Shown in pieces: positions 27,600-38,613 of a stretch of DNA of 64,000 nt (its first letter is position 1; the number at the start of each line of letters is the position of its first letter). Origin of the DNA: Limnohabitans sp. T6-20. Its GTDB lineage: Bacteria; Pseudomonadota; Gammaproteobacteria; Burkholderiales; Burkholderiaceae_C. Made by a program: the position numbers and the translations under genes. The DNA lies in contig NZ_NERW01000003.1 of the NCBI RefSeq assembly GCF_003063505.1, forward strand, positions 906,228 through 970,227, given 5' to 3'. Below the pieces are notes generated by a model. That model saw only the letters and a list, made by a program, of their open reading frames with translations. It ran no database searches and was not told the origin of the DNA.

Positions 27600-28897
27600 G
27601 ATCGCCCTCCGCGCATCATTTGCTTGTTCTCAGCATCAATGCGCAACACCACGGCAATAGCGATCAAGTTCATCATGATGGCCGACCCGCCGTAACTCAT
27701 CAAAGGCAGCGTCAAGCCCTTGGTGGGCAAAGCCCCCAGGTTCACCCCCATGTTGATGAACGATTGGAAACCGATCCAGATGCCGACACCTTGTGCCACC
27801 AAACCCGAAAAAACCTTGTCCAGTGCAATGGCCTGACGGCCGATCACCATGATGCGGCGGCTGAGCCACAAGAACATGAAAATCACCAGGGAAACACCGA
27901 CCAAACCAAACTCCTCGCCTATCACCGCCAGCAAGAAGTCGGTGTGCGCCTCGGGCAACCAGTGCAGTTTTTCAACACTTCCTCCCAGACCGACACCCCA
28001 AACCTCACCACGGCCGATGGCAATCAGGGAGTGCGACAGTTGGTAGCCCTTGCCCAAAGCATGCTCGGCGCTGAACGGATCCAGGTAGGCAAAAATGCGG
28101 TCACGACGCCACGGCGATGCCGCGATCATCACCACAAATGCACCAACCAATCCGGCAAAAATCAGGAAAAACATGCGGGCATTCACGCCGCCCAAAAACA
28201 GGATGCCCATGGCGATGATGGCGATCACCATGAAAGCCCCCATGTCGGGCTCTGCCAGCAAAAACACCCCAGCCACCACGACGGCTGCGCCCATGGGCAG
28301 CACCGCACGGAAGAAGCGTTCTTTCACCTCCATCTTGCGCACCATGTAATCGGCTGCATAAATGATGGTGGCAAATTTGGCCAGCTCGGACGGCTGGAAA
28401 TTCATGATGCCAAATGAAATCCAGCGGCGGGCACCGTTGACGCCTTTGCCGATGAAGGGAATCAACACCAAGGCCAACAGCACCAGTGACAGCACGAACA
28501 TCGGACGGGCAACTTTTTCCCAGGTGGTGGTGGGAATCTGGAAAGCCAGCAAAGCCATGATGCAACCAAACACCATGGAAATCACGTGACGGGTCAGGAA
28601 ATGGGTTTGTGCGTAGCGTGAAAAACGCGGGTTGTCCGGCATCGCAATCGATGCCGAATACACCATGACCATGCCCCACATGAGCAAAGCCACCACGACC
28701 CAGACCAAGGCCTGGTCCACGCTTTGCAAGCGGGTCGCGGACCCGGAGGACTGACGCGCAAAGTCATACCCCCCCAAATTGACGGGCAAACTCTGACCTT
28801 GACCGCTCTGTGCGTTCAGGCTGCCGCCGGCAAACAGGCCAGTCATGCGGGCCAAGCCGGCATGCAGGCGTTGCGACAAAGTCAGGGCTTCACTCAT
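27596..28897 (-). CDS. ftsW: Septal peptidoglycan polymerase FtsW
   Basis: SEDS glycosyltransferase of the divisome, partner of FtsI. 433 aa: a cytoplasmic tail of about 65 residues, then about ten helices with [49 protein letters not shown] and the final [15 protein letters not shown] 28897 overlaps the murD stop. The N-terminal extension rich in Gly/Ser is typical for this order of bacteria. Confidence 0.96.
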   Translation of the reverse strand: MSEALTLSQRLHAGLARMTGLFAGGSLNAQSGQGQSLPVNLGGYDFARQSSGSATRLQSVDQALVWVVVALLMWGMVMVYSASIAMPDNPRFSRYAQTHFLTRHVISMVFGCIMALLAFQIPTTTWEKVARPMFVLSLVLLALVLIPFIGKGVNGARRWISFGIMNFQPSELAKFATIIYAADYMVRKMEVKERFFRAVLPMGAAVVVAGVFLLAEPDMGAFMVIAIIAMGILFLGGVNARMFFLIFAGLVGAFVVMIAASPWRRDRIFAYLDPFSAEHALGKGYQLSHSLIAIGRGEVWGVGLGGSVEKLHWLPEAHTDFLLAVIGEEFGLVGVSLVIFMFLWLSRRIMVIGRQAIALDKVFSGLVAQGVGIWIGFQSFINMGVNLGALPTKGLTLPLMSYGGSAIMMNLIAIAVVLRIDAENKQMMRGGRS

Positions 28898-30729
28898 ACG
28901 CCGCCCTCCATCGCCACACCTGCTGCTTCGGCCAACTCGGCCACGGCATCGCAAAAGACTTTGGCCCGGTGGCCATAGTTTTCAAACATGTCAAAGCTGG
29001 CGCACGCTGGCGACATCAGCACCGCATCGCCAATGTGGGCCATCCGGATGGCTTGTGCCACGGCAGCATGCATGTCAGCCGCATCTTGCAAAGGCACACC
29101 GCTGTCCTGCAGCACTTCGCGCATGCGAGGGCCGTCGCGTCCGATCAAGACCACGCCGCGTGCAAAACGGGAAACAGGATCACGCAAGGGTGAAAAATCC
29201 TGGCCTTTGCCATCGCCACCCAAAATGACCACCACGCGGCGGTCAGCGCCCAAGCCCTGCAGGGCGGCCACGGTGGCGCCCACATTGGTGCCTTTGCTGT
29301 CGTCAAAGTACTCCACTTCGTTGACGATAGCTACGGGCTCCACGCGGTGCGGCTCGCCCCGGTATTCGCGCAAGCCGTACAACATCGGCCCCAGCGCACA
29401 GCCTGCGCTACCGGCTAGGGCCAGAGCGGCCAGGGCATTGACCGCGTTGTGGCGGCCACGGATGCGCAAAGCGTCTGCGGGCATCAAGCGTTGAATGTGC
29501 AGTTCTTCAGCCTCGTCTTTGCGACGGCGGCGGGTTTCATCGGCTTCCAGGGCGCGCACCAGCCAGGTCATGCCGTTCATAACTTCAATGCCGTAATCGC
29601 CAGGGCGCGTGGGCATGTCACCGCCAAAGGTCACGCATGCACGCTCCACCGGTTTTTGCAATTTCACACGCACGGGTGCGGGCCGCATGGCCATGACCAA
29701 CGGGTCTTCGCGGTTGAGCACCATCAGGGCCTGTGCCCCAAAAATCCGGGCCTTGGCCGCCGCATAGGCGTCCATTGAGCCATGCCAGTCCAAGTGGTCT
29801 TGCGAGATGTTCAGCACCGTGGCGGCCGTGGGCTCAAAGCCTTCGCTGCTGTCGAGCTGAAAACTCGACAACTCCAAAACCCAGACCTGCGGCAAGGCTT
29901 GTGCCATGGGGTCTAGAGAAACCACAGGCGCAGGCGCGATCAGCAAAGGCTCAGCATCATCGCCATCCAGGGCCACGGGGATTTCTTCCTCGGCAGCACT
30001 GCCGAGGTCATCGCTGTGTTCATCTGAGGCATCTTCTGCCGTCTTGCCTGTGTGCAGATCGGTTGTTGAGACCAAGGTTTCAGCCTCGACCGCTGCAGCC
30101 ACATGTGGGGCTGTTGCTGCCACACGCTCTGCCGTCGTGGCATTTTTTTCAGGGTTGACGGCCAACTCAGCCGCCTCTTCGGCTTCACGCTGGGCCTCGT
30201 CCTGGTCCACCTGCGCTTTGGCCTGCACGATGGCGTCGGTCAGTGTGTCGAGCAGCGTGGGGCCAATGTTGCCTGCCACTTTGACGGTCTTGCCCGCGCG
30301 CGCCACCAGCTGCCCGGTGAGAGAAGTCACCGTGGTCTTGCCGTTGGTGCCGGTGATCGCCAGCACCTGTGGGGCGTAGCCGAAACGGTTTTTCAGGTCC
30401 TGCAAGCCAGCAGCAAACAAGCTGAGTTCACCACCTTGCCAAAGGCCCATGGCCTGGGCGGCATCCACCACCGGCGCCACCACATCGGGTGCCAGGCCGG
30501 GACTGCGAAACACAGCGCGCACCGAGCTGCCTTCGATCAGATTGGCCGCAAAGGGGCCCGAGATGAATCGAACGGCAGGCCACTCGGCCTGCAAAGCGGC
30601 CAATTGAGGCGGCGCTTCACGGGTATCGGCCACCGTCACGTTGGCTCCCGCATGGGCGCACCAACGGGCCATTGCCAGGCCCGAAGCACCCAAACCGAGA
30701 ATCAGAACGTGTTGACCCTGGAGCTGCAT
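28894..30729 (-). CDS. murD: UDP-MurNAc-L-Ala-D-Glu ligase with a large acidic insertion
   Basis: Adds D-Glu to UDP-MurNAc-L-Ala. It is 611 aa against about 440 in E. coli. The Rossmann N-domain ([17 protein letters not shown]), P-loop ITGTNGKTT (125-133) and central-domain [15 protein letters not shown] (286-300) are intact, as is the C-terminal domain ([22 protein letters not shown]). Between residues about 166 and 278 lies an insertion of about 110 residues, Ala/Glu/Asp-rich and probably disordered, in frame and without stop codons. The catalytic parts are unaffected, so the enzyme is probably active. Confidence 0.95.
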   Translation of the reverse strand: MQLQGQHVLILGLGASGLAMARWCAHAGANVTVADTREAPPQLAALQAEWPAVRFISGPFAANLIEGSSVRAVFRSPGLAPDVVAPVVDAAQAMGLWQGGELSLFAAGLQDLKNRFGYAPQVLAITGTNGKTTVTSLTGQLVARAGKTVKVAGNIGPTLLDTLTDAIVQAKAQVDQDEAQREAEEAAELAVNPEKNATTAERVAATAPHVAAAVEAETLVSTTDLHTGKTAEDASDEHSDDLGSAAEEEIPVALDGDDAEPLLIAPAPVVSLDPMAQALPQVWVLELSSFQLDSSEGFEPTAATVLNISQDHLDWHGSMDAYAAAKARIFGAQALMVLNREDPLVMAMRPAPVRVKLQKPVERACVTFGGDMPTRPGDYGIEVMNGMTWLVRALEADETRRRRKDEAEELHIQRLMPADALRIRGRHNAVNALAALALAGSAGCALGPMLYGLREYRGEPHRVEPVAIVNEVEYFDDSKGTNVGATVAALQGLGADRRVVVILGGDGKGQDFSPLRDPVSRFARGVVLIGRDGPRMREVLQDSGVPLQDAADMHAAVAQAIRMAHIGDAVLMSPACASFDMFENYGHRAKVFCDAVAELAEAAGVAMEGGV

Positions 30730-30732
30730 GGT

Positions 30733-31911
30733 TTACCTCAGCTTCAAGGTCGACAAGCCGACCAGACAGAGCAGCATGGTGATGATCCAGAAACGCACAA
30801 CCACTTGCGTTTCTTTCCAGCCGCTTTTTTCGAAATGGTGGTGCAAAGGGGCCATCTTCAGGATGCGCCGACCTTCGCCATATTTTTTCTTGGTGTACTT
30901 GAAGTAAGCCACCTGCGCCATCACCGACAAGGCCTCGACCACGAAAATGCCGCCCATGATGGCGAGCACAATTTCCTGCCGCACGATGACCGCGATGGTG
31001 CCCAGGGCTGCGCCCAGGGCCAATGCGCCCACGTCGCCCATGAACACTTGCGCGGGATGGGTGTTGAACCACAAGAACGCCAAGCCAGCACCGGCCATGG
31101 CGGCGCAAAAAATCATCAACTCGCCCGAACCCGGAATGTGCGGGAAAAACAGGTATTTGGAATACACCGAGCTGCCCGTCACATATGCGAACACGCCCAG
31201 CGCCGAGCCCACCATGACCACCGGCATGATGGCCAGGCCATCCAGACCATCGGTCAAGTTGACCGCGTTGCTGGCCCCCACAATGACCAGATATGTCATG
31301 AGCACAAAGCCCAACACCCCCAAGGGGTAGTTGATTTCCTTGAAGAACGGCACCTGCAAGCCAGCCTTCGGTGGCAGGTTCACGTCAAAGCCCGACATGA
31401 CCCATTTGGCGAACAAATCGAAGACGCGCAAATTGGACACTTCGGAAATACTGAACACCAGATAAAGCGCTGCCAACAAGCCGATCACCGATTGCCAGAA
31501 ATACTTTTCACGCGAACGCATGCCTTCGGGGTCTTTGTTGACCACTTTGCGCCAGTCATCGACCCAACCAATGGCGCCAAAACCCAGCGTCACGATCAAC
31601 ACGATCCAGACAAAGCGGTTGGACAGGTCAAACCAGAGCAAGGTGGAAATGGCAATCGACAACAAGATCAGCACACCGCCCATGGTGGGGGTGCCGCTTT
31701 TGGACAGGTGAGACTCCATGCCGTAGCCGCGAATCGGCTGGCCGATCTTGAGCGAGGTCAGACGACGGATCACAAAGGGGCCTGCCGCCAAGCCGATCAA
31801 CAGCGCGGTCATCGCGGCCATCACCGCACGGAAGGTGATGTATTGGAAAACGCGCAAAAAGCCCCACTCCGGAGACAAACTTTGCAACCATTGGGCCAAA
31901 CTAAGCAGCAT
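30733..31911 (-). CDS. mraY: Phospho-N-acetylmuramoyl-pentapeptide transferase
   Basis: Transfers phospho-MurNAc-pentapeptide to undecaprenyl phosphate, forming lipid I. 392 aa, ten membrane helices. Signatures: [11 protein letters not shown] at about 75-85, the Asp pair in [24 protein letters not shown] and the His-rich [14 protein letters not shown]. It overlaps the murF 3' end by 11 bases and precedes murD by three. Confidence 0.97.
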   Translation of the reverse strand: MLLSLAQWLQSLSPEWGFLRVFQYITFRAVMAAMTALLIGLAAGPFVIRRLTSLKIGQPIRGYGMESHLSKSGTPTMGGVLILLSIAISTLLWFDLSNRFVWIVLIVTLGFGAIGWVDDWRKVVNKDPEGMRSREKYFWQSVIGLLAALYLVFSISEVSNLRVFDLFAKWVMSGFDVNLPPKAGLQVPFFKEINYPLGVLGFVLMTYLVIVGASNAVNLTDGLDGLAIMPVVMVGSALGVFAYVTGSSVYSKYLFFPHIPGSGELMIFCAAMAGAGLAFLWFNTHPAQVFMGDVGALALGAALGTIAVIVRQEIVLAIMGGIFVVEALSVMAQVAYFKYTKKKYGEGRRILKMAPLHHHFEKSGWKETQVVVRFWIITMLLCLVGLSTLKLR

Positions 31912-33355
31912 GGGCCTCCCCTTTTTTGTTCTGATGGGTGTTGTTCATCGGGCCCTGTGACAGCAAGGTTTCGACCACACGCTCCATCTTCATGAAGCGA
32001 GAGCCTTTGACCACCACGCTCTGAAAATTGACCACGTTTTGCGTGACCGATGCCAGCAAACTGTCCATGCTGTCAAAATGACGCGCTTGACCAAACGCCT
32101 GGGCTGCATGCACACACAAATCGCCCAGGGTGTACATCGCGTCGATGCCACGCTCGGCGGCATAAGCACCCACTTCTGCATGAAACTCAGGCCCTTGGTT
32201 GCCGACTTCACCCATGTCGCCCAGCACCAGCAAACGTGGCGCAGGCAATTCGGCCAACACATCGATCGCGGCGCGCACCGAATCGGGGTTGGCGTTGTAG
32301 GTGTCATCCACCAATGTGATGTCGCCATTTGGCACATGCAAAACCAGGGCGCGTGACCGTCCTTTGACCGGCTCGAACGCTTGCAGTCCTTGGGCCACAG
32401 CAGCCAAAGACACCCCGGCTGCCAGTGCACACGCGCTGGCCGCCAAAGCATTTTTGACGTTGTGGCGACCGGCAATGTGCAAACGCACAGGTGCGGTGCC
32501 TTCGTTGGTCTTGAGGGTGAACTGCCAGGCACCCGATTGCCAGAGCACCACGGCAGCGCGAACATCCGCCTGCACCTCGTGTGCAGACGAGGCAAATGTG
32601 CGCTGCGTACGTTGACCGGACAAGGTTTGCCAGATGCGTGTGAATTCTTCGTCTGCCGGGAACACCGCCACACCGCTGGCAGGCAAGGCCTGCAACACAG
32701 CGCCGTTTTCATAAGCAACGGCTTCCACCGTACCCATGAATTCCTGGTGTTCGCGTTGTGCGTTGTTGACCAGCGCCACCGTGGGCTGCGCCAAACGGGC
32801 GAGGTAGGCGATTTCACCGGGATGGTTCATGCCCAACTCGACCACGGCCACGCGGTGGTGAGCGCGCAAGTTGAACAAAGTCAGGGGCACGCCGATGTCG
32901 TTGTTCAGATTGCCCTGGGTCGACAAGGCATCTTGTCCGGCATGGGCACGCAAGATCGAGGCGATCATCTGCGTCACGGTGGTTTTGCCATTGCTACCAG
33001 TGACTGCGATCAAGGGCAAGCTGAACTGCGCACGCCAGCCAGCAGCCAACTCACCCAAAGCGATGCGGGCATCGGGCACCAGCAGCGCAGGCAAGCCGTG
33101 TGCAAGCGCCAGGGCCTCACCCGAGGCCTCGCACACCACGGCCACGGCACCTTGCGCCTTGGCCTGGGCGATGAACTGGTTGCCATCAAAACGTTCACCG
33201 CGCAACGCCACAAACAAGTCACCGGCCTGCAAGCTGCGGCTGTCGGTGTGGACGCGGTCGACCACCACACCCTGCACGTTCAGGCCGCGCGCTTGGCTCA
33301 GCCAAGTCAGGGCCAGATCCAATCGCAAGTTCATGGTGGACTGCACGGTTTTCAT
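31901..33355 (-). CDS. murF: UDP-MurNAc-tripeptide-D-Ala-D-Ala ligase
   Basis: Adds D-Ala-D-Ala. 484 aa Mur ligase: N-domain with [17 protein letters not shown]-loop [13 protein letters not shown] at about 119-131, central [11 protein letters not shown]-domain [19 protein letters not shown] overlap with murE. An alternative Met at residue 8 exists. Confidence 0.97.
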   Translation of the reverse strand: MKTVQSTMNLRLDLALTWLSQARGLNVQGVVVDRVHTDSRSLQAGDLFVALRGERFDGNQFIAQAKAQGAVAVVCEASGEALALAHGLPALLVPDARIALGELAAGWRAQFSLPLIAVTGSNGKTTVTQMIASILRAHAGQDALSTQGNLNNDIGVPLTLFNLRAHHRVAVVELGMNHPGEIAYLARLAQPTVALVNNAQREHQEFMGTVEAVAYENGAVLQALPASGVAVFPADEEFTRIWQTLSGQRTQRTFASSAHEVQADVRAAVVLWQSGAWQFTLKTNEGTAPVRLHIAGRHNVKNALAASACALAAGVSLAAVAQGLQAFEPVKGRSRALVLHVPNGDITLVDDTYNANPDSVRAAIDVLAELPAPRLLVLGDMGEVGNQGPEFHAEVGAYAAERGIDAMYTLGDLCVHAAQAFGQARHFDSMDSLLASVTQNVVNFQSVVVKGSRFMKMERVVETLLSQGPMNNTHQNKKGEAHAA

Positions 33356-34878
33356 GCGGCGGCCCCTTGGTGCTGAACAGTGCGCCGCTGCAAGGCCGCC
33401 TGCACATGCAACACATCCGAAAACGGATGACGCACACCCATGATGTCTTGTTCGGTCTCATGACCCTTGCCAGCCACCAGCACCACGTCTTGCGCGGCAG
33501 CTTGTGCCACCACCTCGGCAATCGCCAAGGCGCGGTCTGTTTGAATGCGTGCCTGCGCGGGGCGGACCAAACCGGCCACCATCGCAGCCAAAATGGCTTC
33601 AGGAGACTCGCTGCGGGGGTTGTCGCTGGTCAGCACCACCTGGTCGGCGGCAGTCTCGGCGGCAGCGGCCATCAAAGGGCGCTTGCCCGCATCGCGGTCA
33701 CCACCGCAACCCAACACGCACCACAGGCGGCCACCACGGGCCGCCGCTTGCGAGCGCAAGGCGGTCAGTGCGTGCGACACGGCATCGGGCGTGTGTGCGT
33801 AATCGACCACCACCAAAGGCAAGCGCTGATCGCTGGCACCGGAATGCACGCGCTGCATGCGCCCGGGCACGGCCGTCAAATGCGCACAAGCCTGCACGGC
33901 GTCAGCCAGACTCACACCCAATGCGCGCAAGCTGCCGATCACGCCCAGCAGGTTGTCGATGTTGTAGTCGCCCATCAGGCCGGTGTGCAAGGACTGCACC
34001 TCCACACCTTCGATCACCTCGAACGCCAGACCATCGGCACTGAGCAGTGCACGGGCTTGCAAACGGGCGGGGCCCAGACGCGAGCAAGTCCACACATCGA
34101 GTGCTTCAGCTTCCAGATGCCGGGCCAACAACGCGCCTTGCGTGTCATCGGTGTTGATGACTGCAGCCTGCAAACCCTGCCAGCTGAACAAGGCTTCTTT
34201 GGCCGCCCAATAGCTGGCCATGTCGCCGTGGTAGTCGAGGTGGTCTTGTGTGAAATTGGTGAACACCGCAACGCGGATGTGCGTACCGTCCAGGCGGTGC
34301 TCGGCCAGACCGATCGATGAAGCTTCGATGGCGCAATGCGCAACCCCCTCATCGGCAAACACCCTGAACTGACGCTGCAGCAGCACCGGGTCGGGTGTGG
34401 TCATGCCAGTCGAGACCAAATCAGGCACCCGACCGACCCCCAAGGTACCGACCAAACCACACGCCCGATGCAGCACTGGAGATGACAAGGCCTGTGCCAG
34501 CCACCAAGCGGTGGAAGTTTTGCCGTTGGTGCCGGTCACAGCCAGCACACTCAGGGCCTGACTGGGGTGCTCGTAATAGGCATCGGCCACGAGACCGGTC
34601 TGCGCCTTGAGATTTTTCATCACGGCCAGCCGATCCACATGGGCCGAGGTGGCTTGCAGGGGCTTGAGCCAAGCGGCATGCCCTTCTTCTTCGAGCAAAC
34701 AAGCTGTCGCGCCTTGCATCAAGGCTTGTGCCAAATATTGGCGTCCATCCGTTGCTGCGCCGGGCCAGGCGATGAACGCATCACCCGGTTGCACCAGACG
34801 GCTGTCGGTGCGCAACTCACCCGTCACGTGCGCACGCAACCAGCGTGCGGCTTCTGGAGCGCTGTGCAGGCCTTGCAT
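33352..34878 (-). CDS. murE: UDP-MurNAc-L-Ala-D-Glu:meso-DAP ligase
   Basis: Adds the third stem residue. 508 aa: DSRLVQPGDAFIAWPG near residue 26, P-loop VTGTNGKTSTAWW at about 114-126, and C-domain VVDYAHTPDAVSHAL. The DNPRSESPE motif (about 418-426) that recognises meso-diaminopimelate is present, fitting a Gram-negative wall; dapF in this window supplies the precursor. The start overlaps the ftsI stop as TGATG. Confidence 0.97.
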   Translation of the reverse strand: MQGLHSAPEAARWLRAHVTGELRTDSRLVQPGDAFIAWPGAATDGRQYLAQALMQGATACLLEEEGHAAWLKPLQATSAHVDRLAVMKNLKAQTGLVADAYYEHPSQALSVLAVTGTNGKTSTAWWLAQALSSPVLHRACGLVGTLGVGRVPDLVSTGMTTPDPVLLQRQFRVFADEGVAHCAIEASSIGLAEHRLDGTHIRVAVFTNFTQDHLDYHGDMASYWAAKEALFSWQGLQAAVINTDDTQGALLARHLEAEALDVWTCSRLGPARLQARALLSADGLAFEVIEGVEVQSLHTGLMGDYNIDNLLGVIGSLRALGVSLADAVQACAHLTAVPGRMQRVHSGASDQRLPLVVVDYAHTPDAVSHALTALRSQAAARGGRLWCVLGCGGDRDAGKRPLMAAAAETAADQVVLTSDNPRSESPEAILAAMVAGLVRPAQARIQTDRALAIAEVVAQAAAQDVVLVAGKGHETEQDIMGVRHPFSDVLHVQAALQRRTVQHQGAAA

Positions 34879-36611
34879 CAGAACGACTCCTCGACCGACT
34901 TGGCCACGATTTGCGGTTTGACAGCCATGTCGGGTTGCACGCCCATCAGACGCAAGGTCTGCTGCACGGTCTGACTGAACACAGGCGCCGCCACATCGCC
35001 ACCGAAGTAGCGACCGTTGCTGGGCTCGTCGATCATCACCGCCACCACGATGCGCGGGGCCTCGATGGGGGCCATGCCGACAAAGAAACCACGGTATTTT
35101 TTTCCCGCGTAGCCTTTGCCTTCTTGCTTGTGGGCCGTGCCGGTTTTGCCGCCCACGGAATAACCCATGGTTTGGGCCTTTTGTGCCGTGCCGCCAGGGC
35201 CTGCAGCCATTTGCAACATTTTGCGCATGGCCTTGGCATTTTCTGCACTGATGACGCGCACGCCAGCCACCTGGTTTTCGGCTTTCATCAAAGTGGCGGG
35301 CACCACTTCTCCGTCACGGGCGAACATGGTGTAAGCACGGGCCACTTGAAACAAGCTGCCCGAAATGCCGTAGCCATAGCTCATGGTGGCTTGCTCAATC
35401 GGCCGCCATGTTTTGTAGGGACGCAAGCGGCCGCTGACCACACCAGGGAAAGGTAACTGGGGCTTTTGACCAAAACCCACCTGGGCATACATTTCCCACA
35501 TCTCGCGTGGCTGCATCTGCATGGCCATCTTGACGGTGCCCACGTTGCTCGATTTCTGGATCACCTCATTCACCGTGAGCACGCCATGCGGGTGTGCATC
35601 AGTAATGGTAGAGCCGGTGATCGTGATGCGACCGGGCGCAGTCTGTATCTGCGTTTCGGGTTTGACCAGGCCTTTTTCCAGCGCCAGCGCCACCGCAAAC
35701 GGCTTCATGGTCGAGCCTGGCTCGAAGGTATCTGTCAAAGCACGGTTGCGCAGCTGCTCACCGCTCAAGTTAACGCGTTTGTCAGGTGAGTAACTGGGGT
35801 AGTTGGCCAAGGCCAAAATTTCACCCGACTGGGCATCGAGTACCACCACACTGCCTGCTTTGGCTTTGTTTTCCAACACGGCTTCGCGCAACTTTTGGTA
35901 AGCAAAGAACTGCACTTTGCTGTCAATGCTCAACTGCAAGTCCTCGCCATCCACTGGTGGGACGGCCTCACCCACGTCTTCGACCACACGCCCCAGGCGG
36001 TCCTTGATGACCCGGCGTGAGCCCGACTTGCCTGAAAGCTGTTTCTGGAACACCAGCTCAACGCCCTCTTGGCCCTGATCTTCCACATTGGTAAAGCCAA
36101 CGATGTGCGCTGCCGCTTCACCCTCAGGATACAAACGCTTGTATTCCTTGATGTCGTACACGCCCTTGATGCCCAGTGCCAGAATTTGCTTGACCACCGG
36201 CTCATCAAGCTGCCTGCGCAACCAAACAAAAGTCTTTTCATCGTCCTTGAGTTTTTTGTCCAACTCGGCCGGGGTCATTTCCAGCAAACGGGCCAGCTCA
36301 CGCAACTTGGCAGGGTCGCGCTCCATGTCTTCGGGGTTGGCCCAAATGCTGGGCGCAGGCACGCTGGAGGCCAGCAACATGCCATTGCGGTCGAGCACAC
36401 GGCCCCGATTGGCGGGTAGCGTCAGTGTTCGGGCAAATCGGACTTCACCTTGGCGGATGAAAAAATCGTTCGCAAAGACCTGCACATAAGCCGCACGCGC
36501 CACAAGCCCCGTGAAGCCCAAGGCAATCGCCGCCACGATGAACTTGCTGCGCCAAACCGGTGTTTTGCTGGCCAGCAGCGGGCTCGATGAAAGCTGAACA
36601 CTGCGACTCAT
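34878..36611 (-). CDS. ftsI: Penicillin-binding protein 3, septal transpeptidase
   Basis: Class B PBP that crosslinks septal peptidoglycan with FtsW. 577 aa: cytoplasmic tail, one membrane helix (about 25-45), pedestal domain beginning RGRVLDRNGMLLA, and transpeptidase domain with SxxK in FEPGSTMKPFAVAL, SSN in VIQKSSNVGTVK and KTGTAHKQ. ATG 36611 overlaps the ftsL stop (ATGA). Confidence 0.97.
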   Translation of the reverse strand: MSRSVQLSSSPLLASKTPVWRSKFIVAAIALGFTGLVARAAYVQVFANDFFIRQGEVRFARTLTLPANRGRVLDRNGMLLASSVPAPSIWANPEDMERDPAKLRELARLLEMTPAELDKKLKDDEKTFVWLRRQLDEPVVKQILALGIKGVYDIKEYKRLYPEGEAAAHIVGFTNVEDQGQEGVELVFQKQLSGKSGSRRVIKDRLGRVVEDVGEAVPPVDGEDLQLSIDSKVQFFAYQKLREAVLENKAKAGSVVVLDAQSGEILALANYPSYSPDKRVNLSGEQLRNRALTDTFEPGSTMKPFAVALALEKGLVKPETQIQTAPGRITITGSTITDAHPHGVLTVNEVIQKSSNVGTVKMAMQMQPREMWEMYAQVGFGQKPQLPFPGVVSGRLRPYKTWRPIEQATMSYGYGISGSLFQVARAYTMFARDGEVVPATLMKAENQVAGVRVISAENAKAMRKMLQMAAGPGGTAQKAQTMGYSVGGKTGTAHKQEGKGYAGKKYRGFFVGMAPIEAPRIVVAVMIDEPSNGRYFGGDVAAPVFSQTVQQTLRLMGVQPDMAVKPQIVAKSVEESF

Positions 36612-36904
36612 GGGCGCGCCTCCTTCACTGCAGGGGCGGCATCCTTGACGGACACATACTGGGTAATGGCTGGCGAGGCTGCACGCATTTGCAGCTGTTG
36701 GCGTGCAATCTGCTCCACTCGCAGGGGCGTGGCCTGCGCACGGCGCTCGACCTGAAGTCGGTCTTGGTCCACCTCCAGGCGCTTGGCTTCCTTGCGCGAA
36801 GACTCCAGCGCCATGAACAAGCGGCGCGTCTCGTATTGGCTGTGCACCAAAACCAGTGCGCTGGCGATCACCGCCAACAACAGAAAAATGCTCAGGCGGG
36901 TCAT
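36608..36904 (-). CDS. ftsL: Cell division protein FtsL
   Basis: A 98-aa bitopic protein: membrane helix at residues 4-22 ([19 protein letters not shown]), then a heptad coiled coil (about 28-72) that pairs with FtsB. Identified by position between rsmH and ftsI and by this architecture; sequence itself is poorly conserved in the family. Overlaps both neighbours by four bases. Confidence 0.92.
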   Translation of the reverse strand: MTRLSIFLLLAVIASALVLVHSQYETRRLFMALESSRKEAKRLEVDQDRLQVERRAQATPLRVEQIARQQLQMRAASPAITQYVSVKDAAPAVKEARP

Positions 36905-37830
36905 GCAGGCACCTCGGTGCGCTCAGCCATGCGCATGATGGCGCTGCGCGAACGGGGGTTGCCTCGCACCTCCGCTTCACTCGGGCGGATGCGACCCTGG
37001 GCTTTCAGGCGCATCTTCACCGGCTCGGCAAAGGGCACGCGCCGGTCGACCACTTCTTTGGAATGCTTGGCGATGAATTGCTTGACGATGCGGTCTTCCA
37101 AAGAATGGAAGCTGATGACCACCAAACGGCCTCCGGGCGCCAACACATGCAGGCTGGCCTCTAGCGCTTGTTCAAGCTCCGCAAGCTCTGCGTTGATGAA
37201 AATCCGAAAAGCCTGAAATGTCCGCGTTGCAGGATTCTGGCCCGGCTCGCGAGTCTTGACCGTGTCAGCCACGAGCTGGGCCAAATCGGTGGTGGTTGAA
37301 ATTGGGCCCCGCTCTTGTCGGCGAGCCACAAGCGCCTTTGCAATCTGAAAAGCAAACCGTTCTTCGCCATAGTCACGTATCACCTCCGTGATTTGATCCA
37401 CCGTGGCTGTTGCCAGCCAATCGGCCACACTCTCGCCGCGCGTGGTGTCCATGCGCATGTCGAGTGGGCCCTCAAAACGAAAAGAAAAACCCCTCTCGGG
37501 GCTGTCGATCTGGGGAGAGCTGATGCCCAAGTCCATCAACACGCCATCCACACTGGCTGGTGGCAAGTCACCCAGGTTCGAAAAGCCTTCGTGCCTGATC
37601 GAAAAACGGGCGTCTTCGATGCGCCCGGCTTCGGCAATGGCTTCCAGATCCTTGTCAAAAGCCTGCAATCGGCCTTGTGCAGACAAGCGCGAAAGAATCA
37701 AGCGCGAGTGACCGCCACGCCCAAAGGTGGCGTCCACATAAGCACCATCCGCACCGGCAGATGCCTGGAGCAATTCATCCACCGCTTCGTTCAAAAGCAC
37801 GGTGGTGTGGGTCAGTACGGTCTGGGTCAT
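36901..37830 (-). CDS. rsmH: 16S rRNA (cytosine1402-N4)-methyltransferase
   Basis: Methylates C1402 in the ribosomal P site. 309 aa: [12 protein letters not shown] near the N-terminus, SAM motif [16 protein letters not shown] at about 32-47, [19 protein letters not shown] at about 105-123, and [16 protein letters not shown] near the C-terminus. ATG 37830 lies five bases after the mraZ stop. A longer upstream frame without a ribosome site is rejected. Confidence 0.96.
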   Translation of the reverse strand: MTQTVLTHTTVLLNEAVDELLQASAGADGAYVDATFGRGGHSRLILSRLSAQGRLQAFDKDLEAIAEAGRIEDARFSIRHEGFSNLGDLPPASVDGVLMDLGISSPQIDSPERGFSFRFEGPLDMRMDTTRGESVADWLATATVDQITEVIRDYGEERFAFQIAKALVARRQERGPISTTTDLAQLVADTVKTREPGQNPATRTFQAFRIFINAELAELEQALEASLHVLAPGGRLVVISFHSLEDRIVKQFIAKHSKEVVDRRVPFAEPVKMRLKAQGRIRPSEAEVRGNPRSRSAIMRMAERTEVPA

Positions 37831-37835
37831 GGCGT

Positions 37836-38264
37836 TCAGAACGAGAAATCCTTGAACACATCGGGCATCTCGCCCTGCATGGCCTGCGCTTCTTGCGCGT
37901 CGTAGGTGGCTTTGTCCCACAACTCAAAGTGGTTGCCCATGCCCAGCAGCATGGTGTCTTTGGCAATGCCGGCGGCTTGACGCAATTCAGGCGAGATCAA
38001 CACGCGCCCTGTGCCATCCATCTCGACATCCATGGCGTTGCCCAAAAAGATCCGCTTCCACCACTGGGCAGACATGGGCAATTGGGCAATGCGTTCGCGG
38101 AATTTCTCCCACTCGGGACGGGGAAACACCATCAGGCAGCCGTGTGGGTGCTTGGTGATCGTCAGCTGACCCTGCGCCGTGGCGCTCAGGACGTCACGGT
38201 GCCGGGTCGGTACAGACAACCGCCCTTTGGCATCCAGACTCAGCGATGAAGCCCCTTGGAACAC
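37836..38264 (-). CDS. mraZ: Transcriptional regulator MraZ
   Basis: First gene of the dcw operon; an AbrB-like ring-forming DNA-binding protein that represses the operon from direct repeats in its own promoter. 142 aa with two tandem swapped-hairpin domains: [16 protein letters not shown] at about 9-24 and [17 protein letters not shown] at about 80-96. Four matching 10-bp repeats lie 36-72 bases upstream, so autoregulation is likely. Confidence 0.95.
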   Translation of the reverse strand: MFQGASSLSLDAKGRLSVPTRHRDVLSATAQGQLTITKHPHGCLMVFPRPEWEKFRERIAQLPMSAQWWKRIFLGNAMDVEMDGTGRVLISPELRQAAGIAKDTMLLGMGNHFELWDKATYDAQEAQAMQGEMPDVFKDFSF

Positions 38265-38299
38265 TGCAACGACCTTTTTTCAGTTGAGACACACAAGCG

Positions 38300-38336
38300 A
38301 GGACACTTTTCCCCACTTAATTGCACTTTTTTGCAC
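38300..38336 (-). promoter_or_regulatory. MraZ operator: four GTG repeats at 10-bp spacing
   Basis: On the minus strand four direct repeats, GTGCA, GTGCA, GTGGG and GTGTC, start exactly 10 bases apart (plus-strand CAC at 38304, 38314, 38324 and 38334). E. coli MraZ binds TGGGN repeats separated by five bases, the same helical period. The site sits between the predicted -10 and the mraZ start, right for repression. Confidence 0.8.
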
Positions 38337-38362
38337 TGTATCAGGAATTCAGTGCAACTCAA
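38335..38362 (-). promoter_or_regulatory. Predicted dcw promoter
   Basis: Sigma-70-like TTGAGT (38357-38362) and TACAGT (38335-38340) separated by 16 bases on the minus strand. The -10 abuts the first MraZ repeat, so a bound MraZ ring would block initiation. Confidence 0.55.
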
Positions 38363-38563
38363 CAGGTGTAGATCGATTTTTTTCAATGAAATCAAGGGCT
38401 TAGCGCTGAATTTGAACCAAGCAACACGAGAAATTTCCATGTAAATTAGGCACTTACAAGCGGCAATGAAAGTAACCTGTGAAGGATATTAAAAATACAA
38501 AAATGGCAAATACATTAAATGCAAAAAATCAATTTAGGGTCCAACAAGACTTAAACCGGACGT
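38363..38563. other. AT-rich non-coding gap upstream of the dcw promoter
   Basis: About 200 bases clearly richer in A and T than the flanks, without a convincing gene on either strand. It lies between the dksA terminator and the dcw promoter and may act as an UP-element or nucleoid-protein binding region. Short frames here have no ribosome site. Confidence 0.5.
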
Positions 38564-38590
38564 AAAAAAACCCCTGGGCAGGGGTTTTTT
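38564..38590. terminator. Bidirectional terminator after dksA
   Basis: AAAAAACCCC, a 6-base loop and GGGGTTTTTT make a hairpin with an A-run and a T-run on opposite sides, so it reads as an intrinsic terminator on both strands. On the minus strand it follows the dksA stop by 23 bases and isolates dksA from the dcw operon. Confidence 0.88.
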
Positions 38591-38613
38591 GACGTTGAAG
38601 AAATGCTTAGGGG

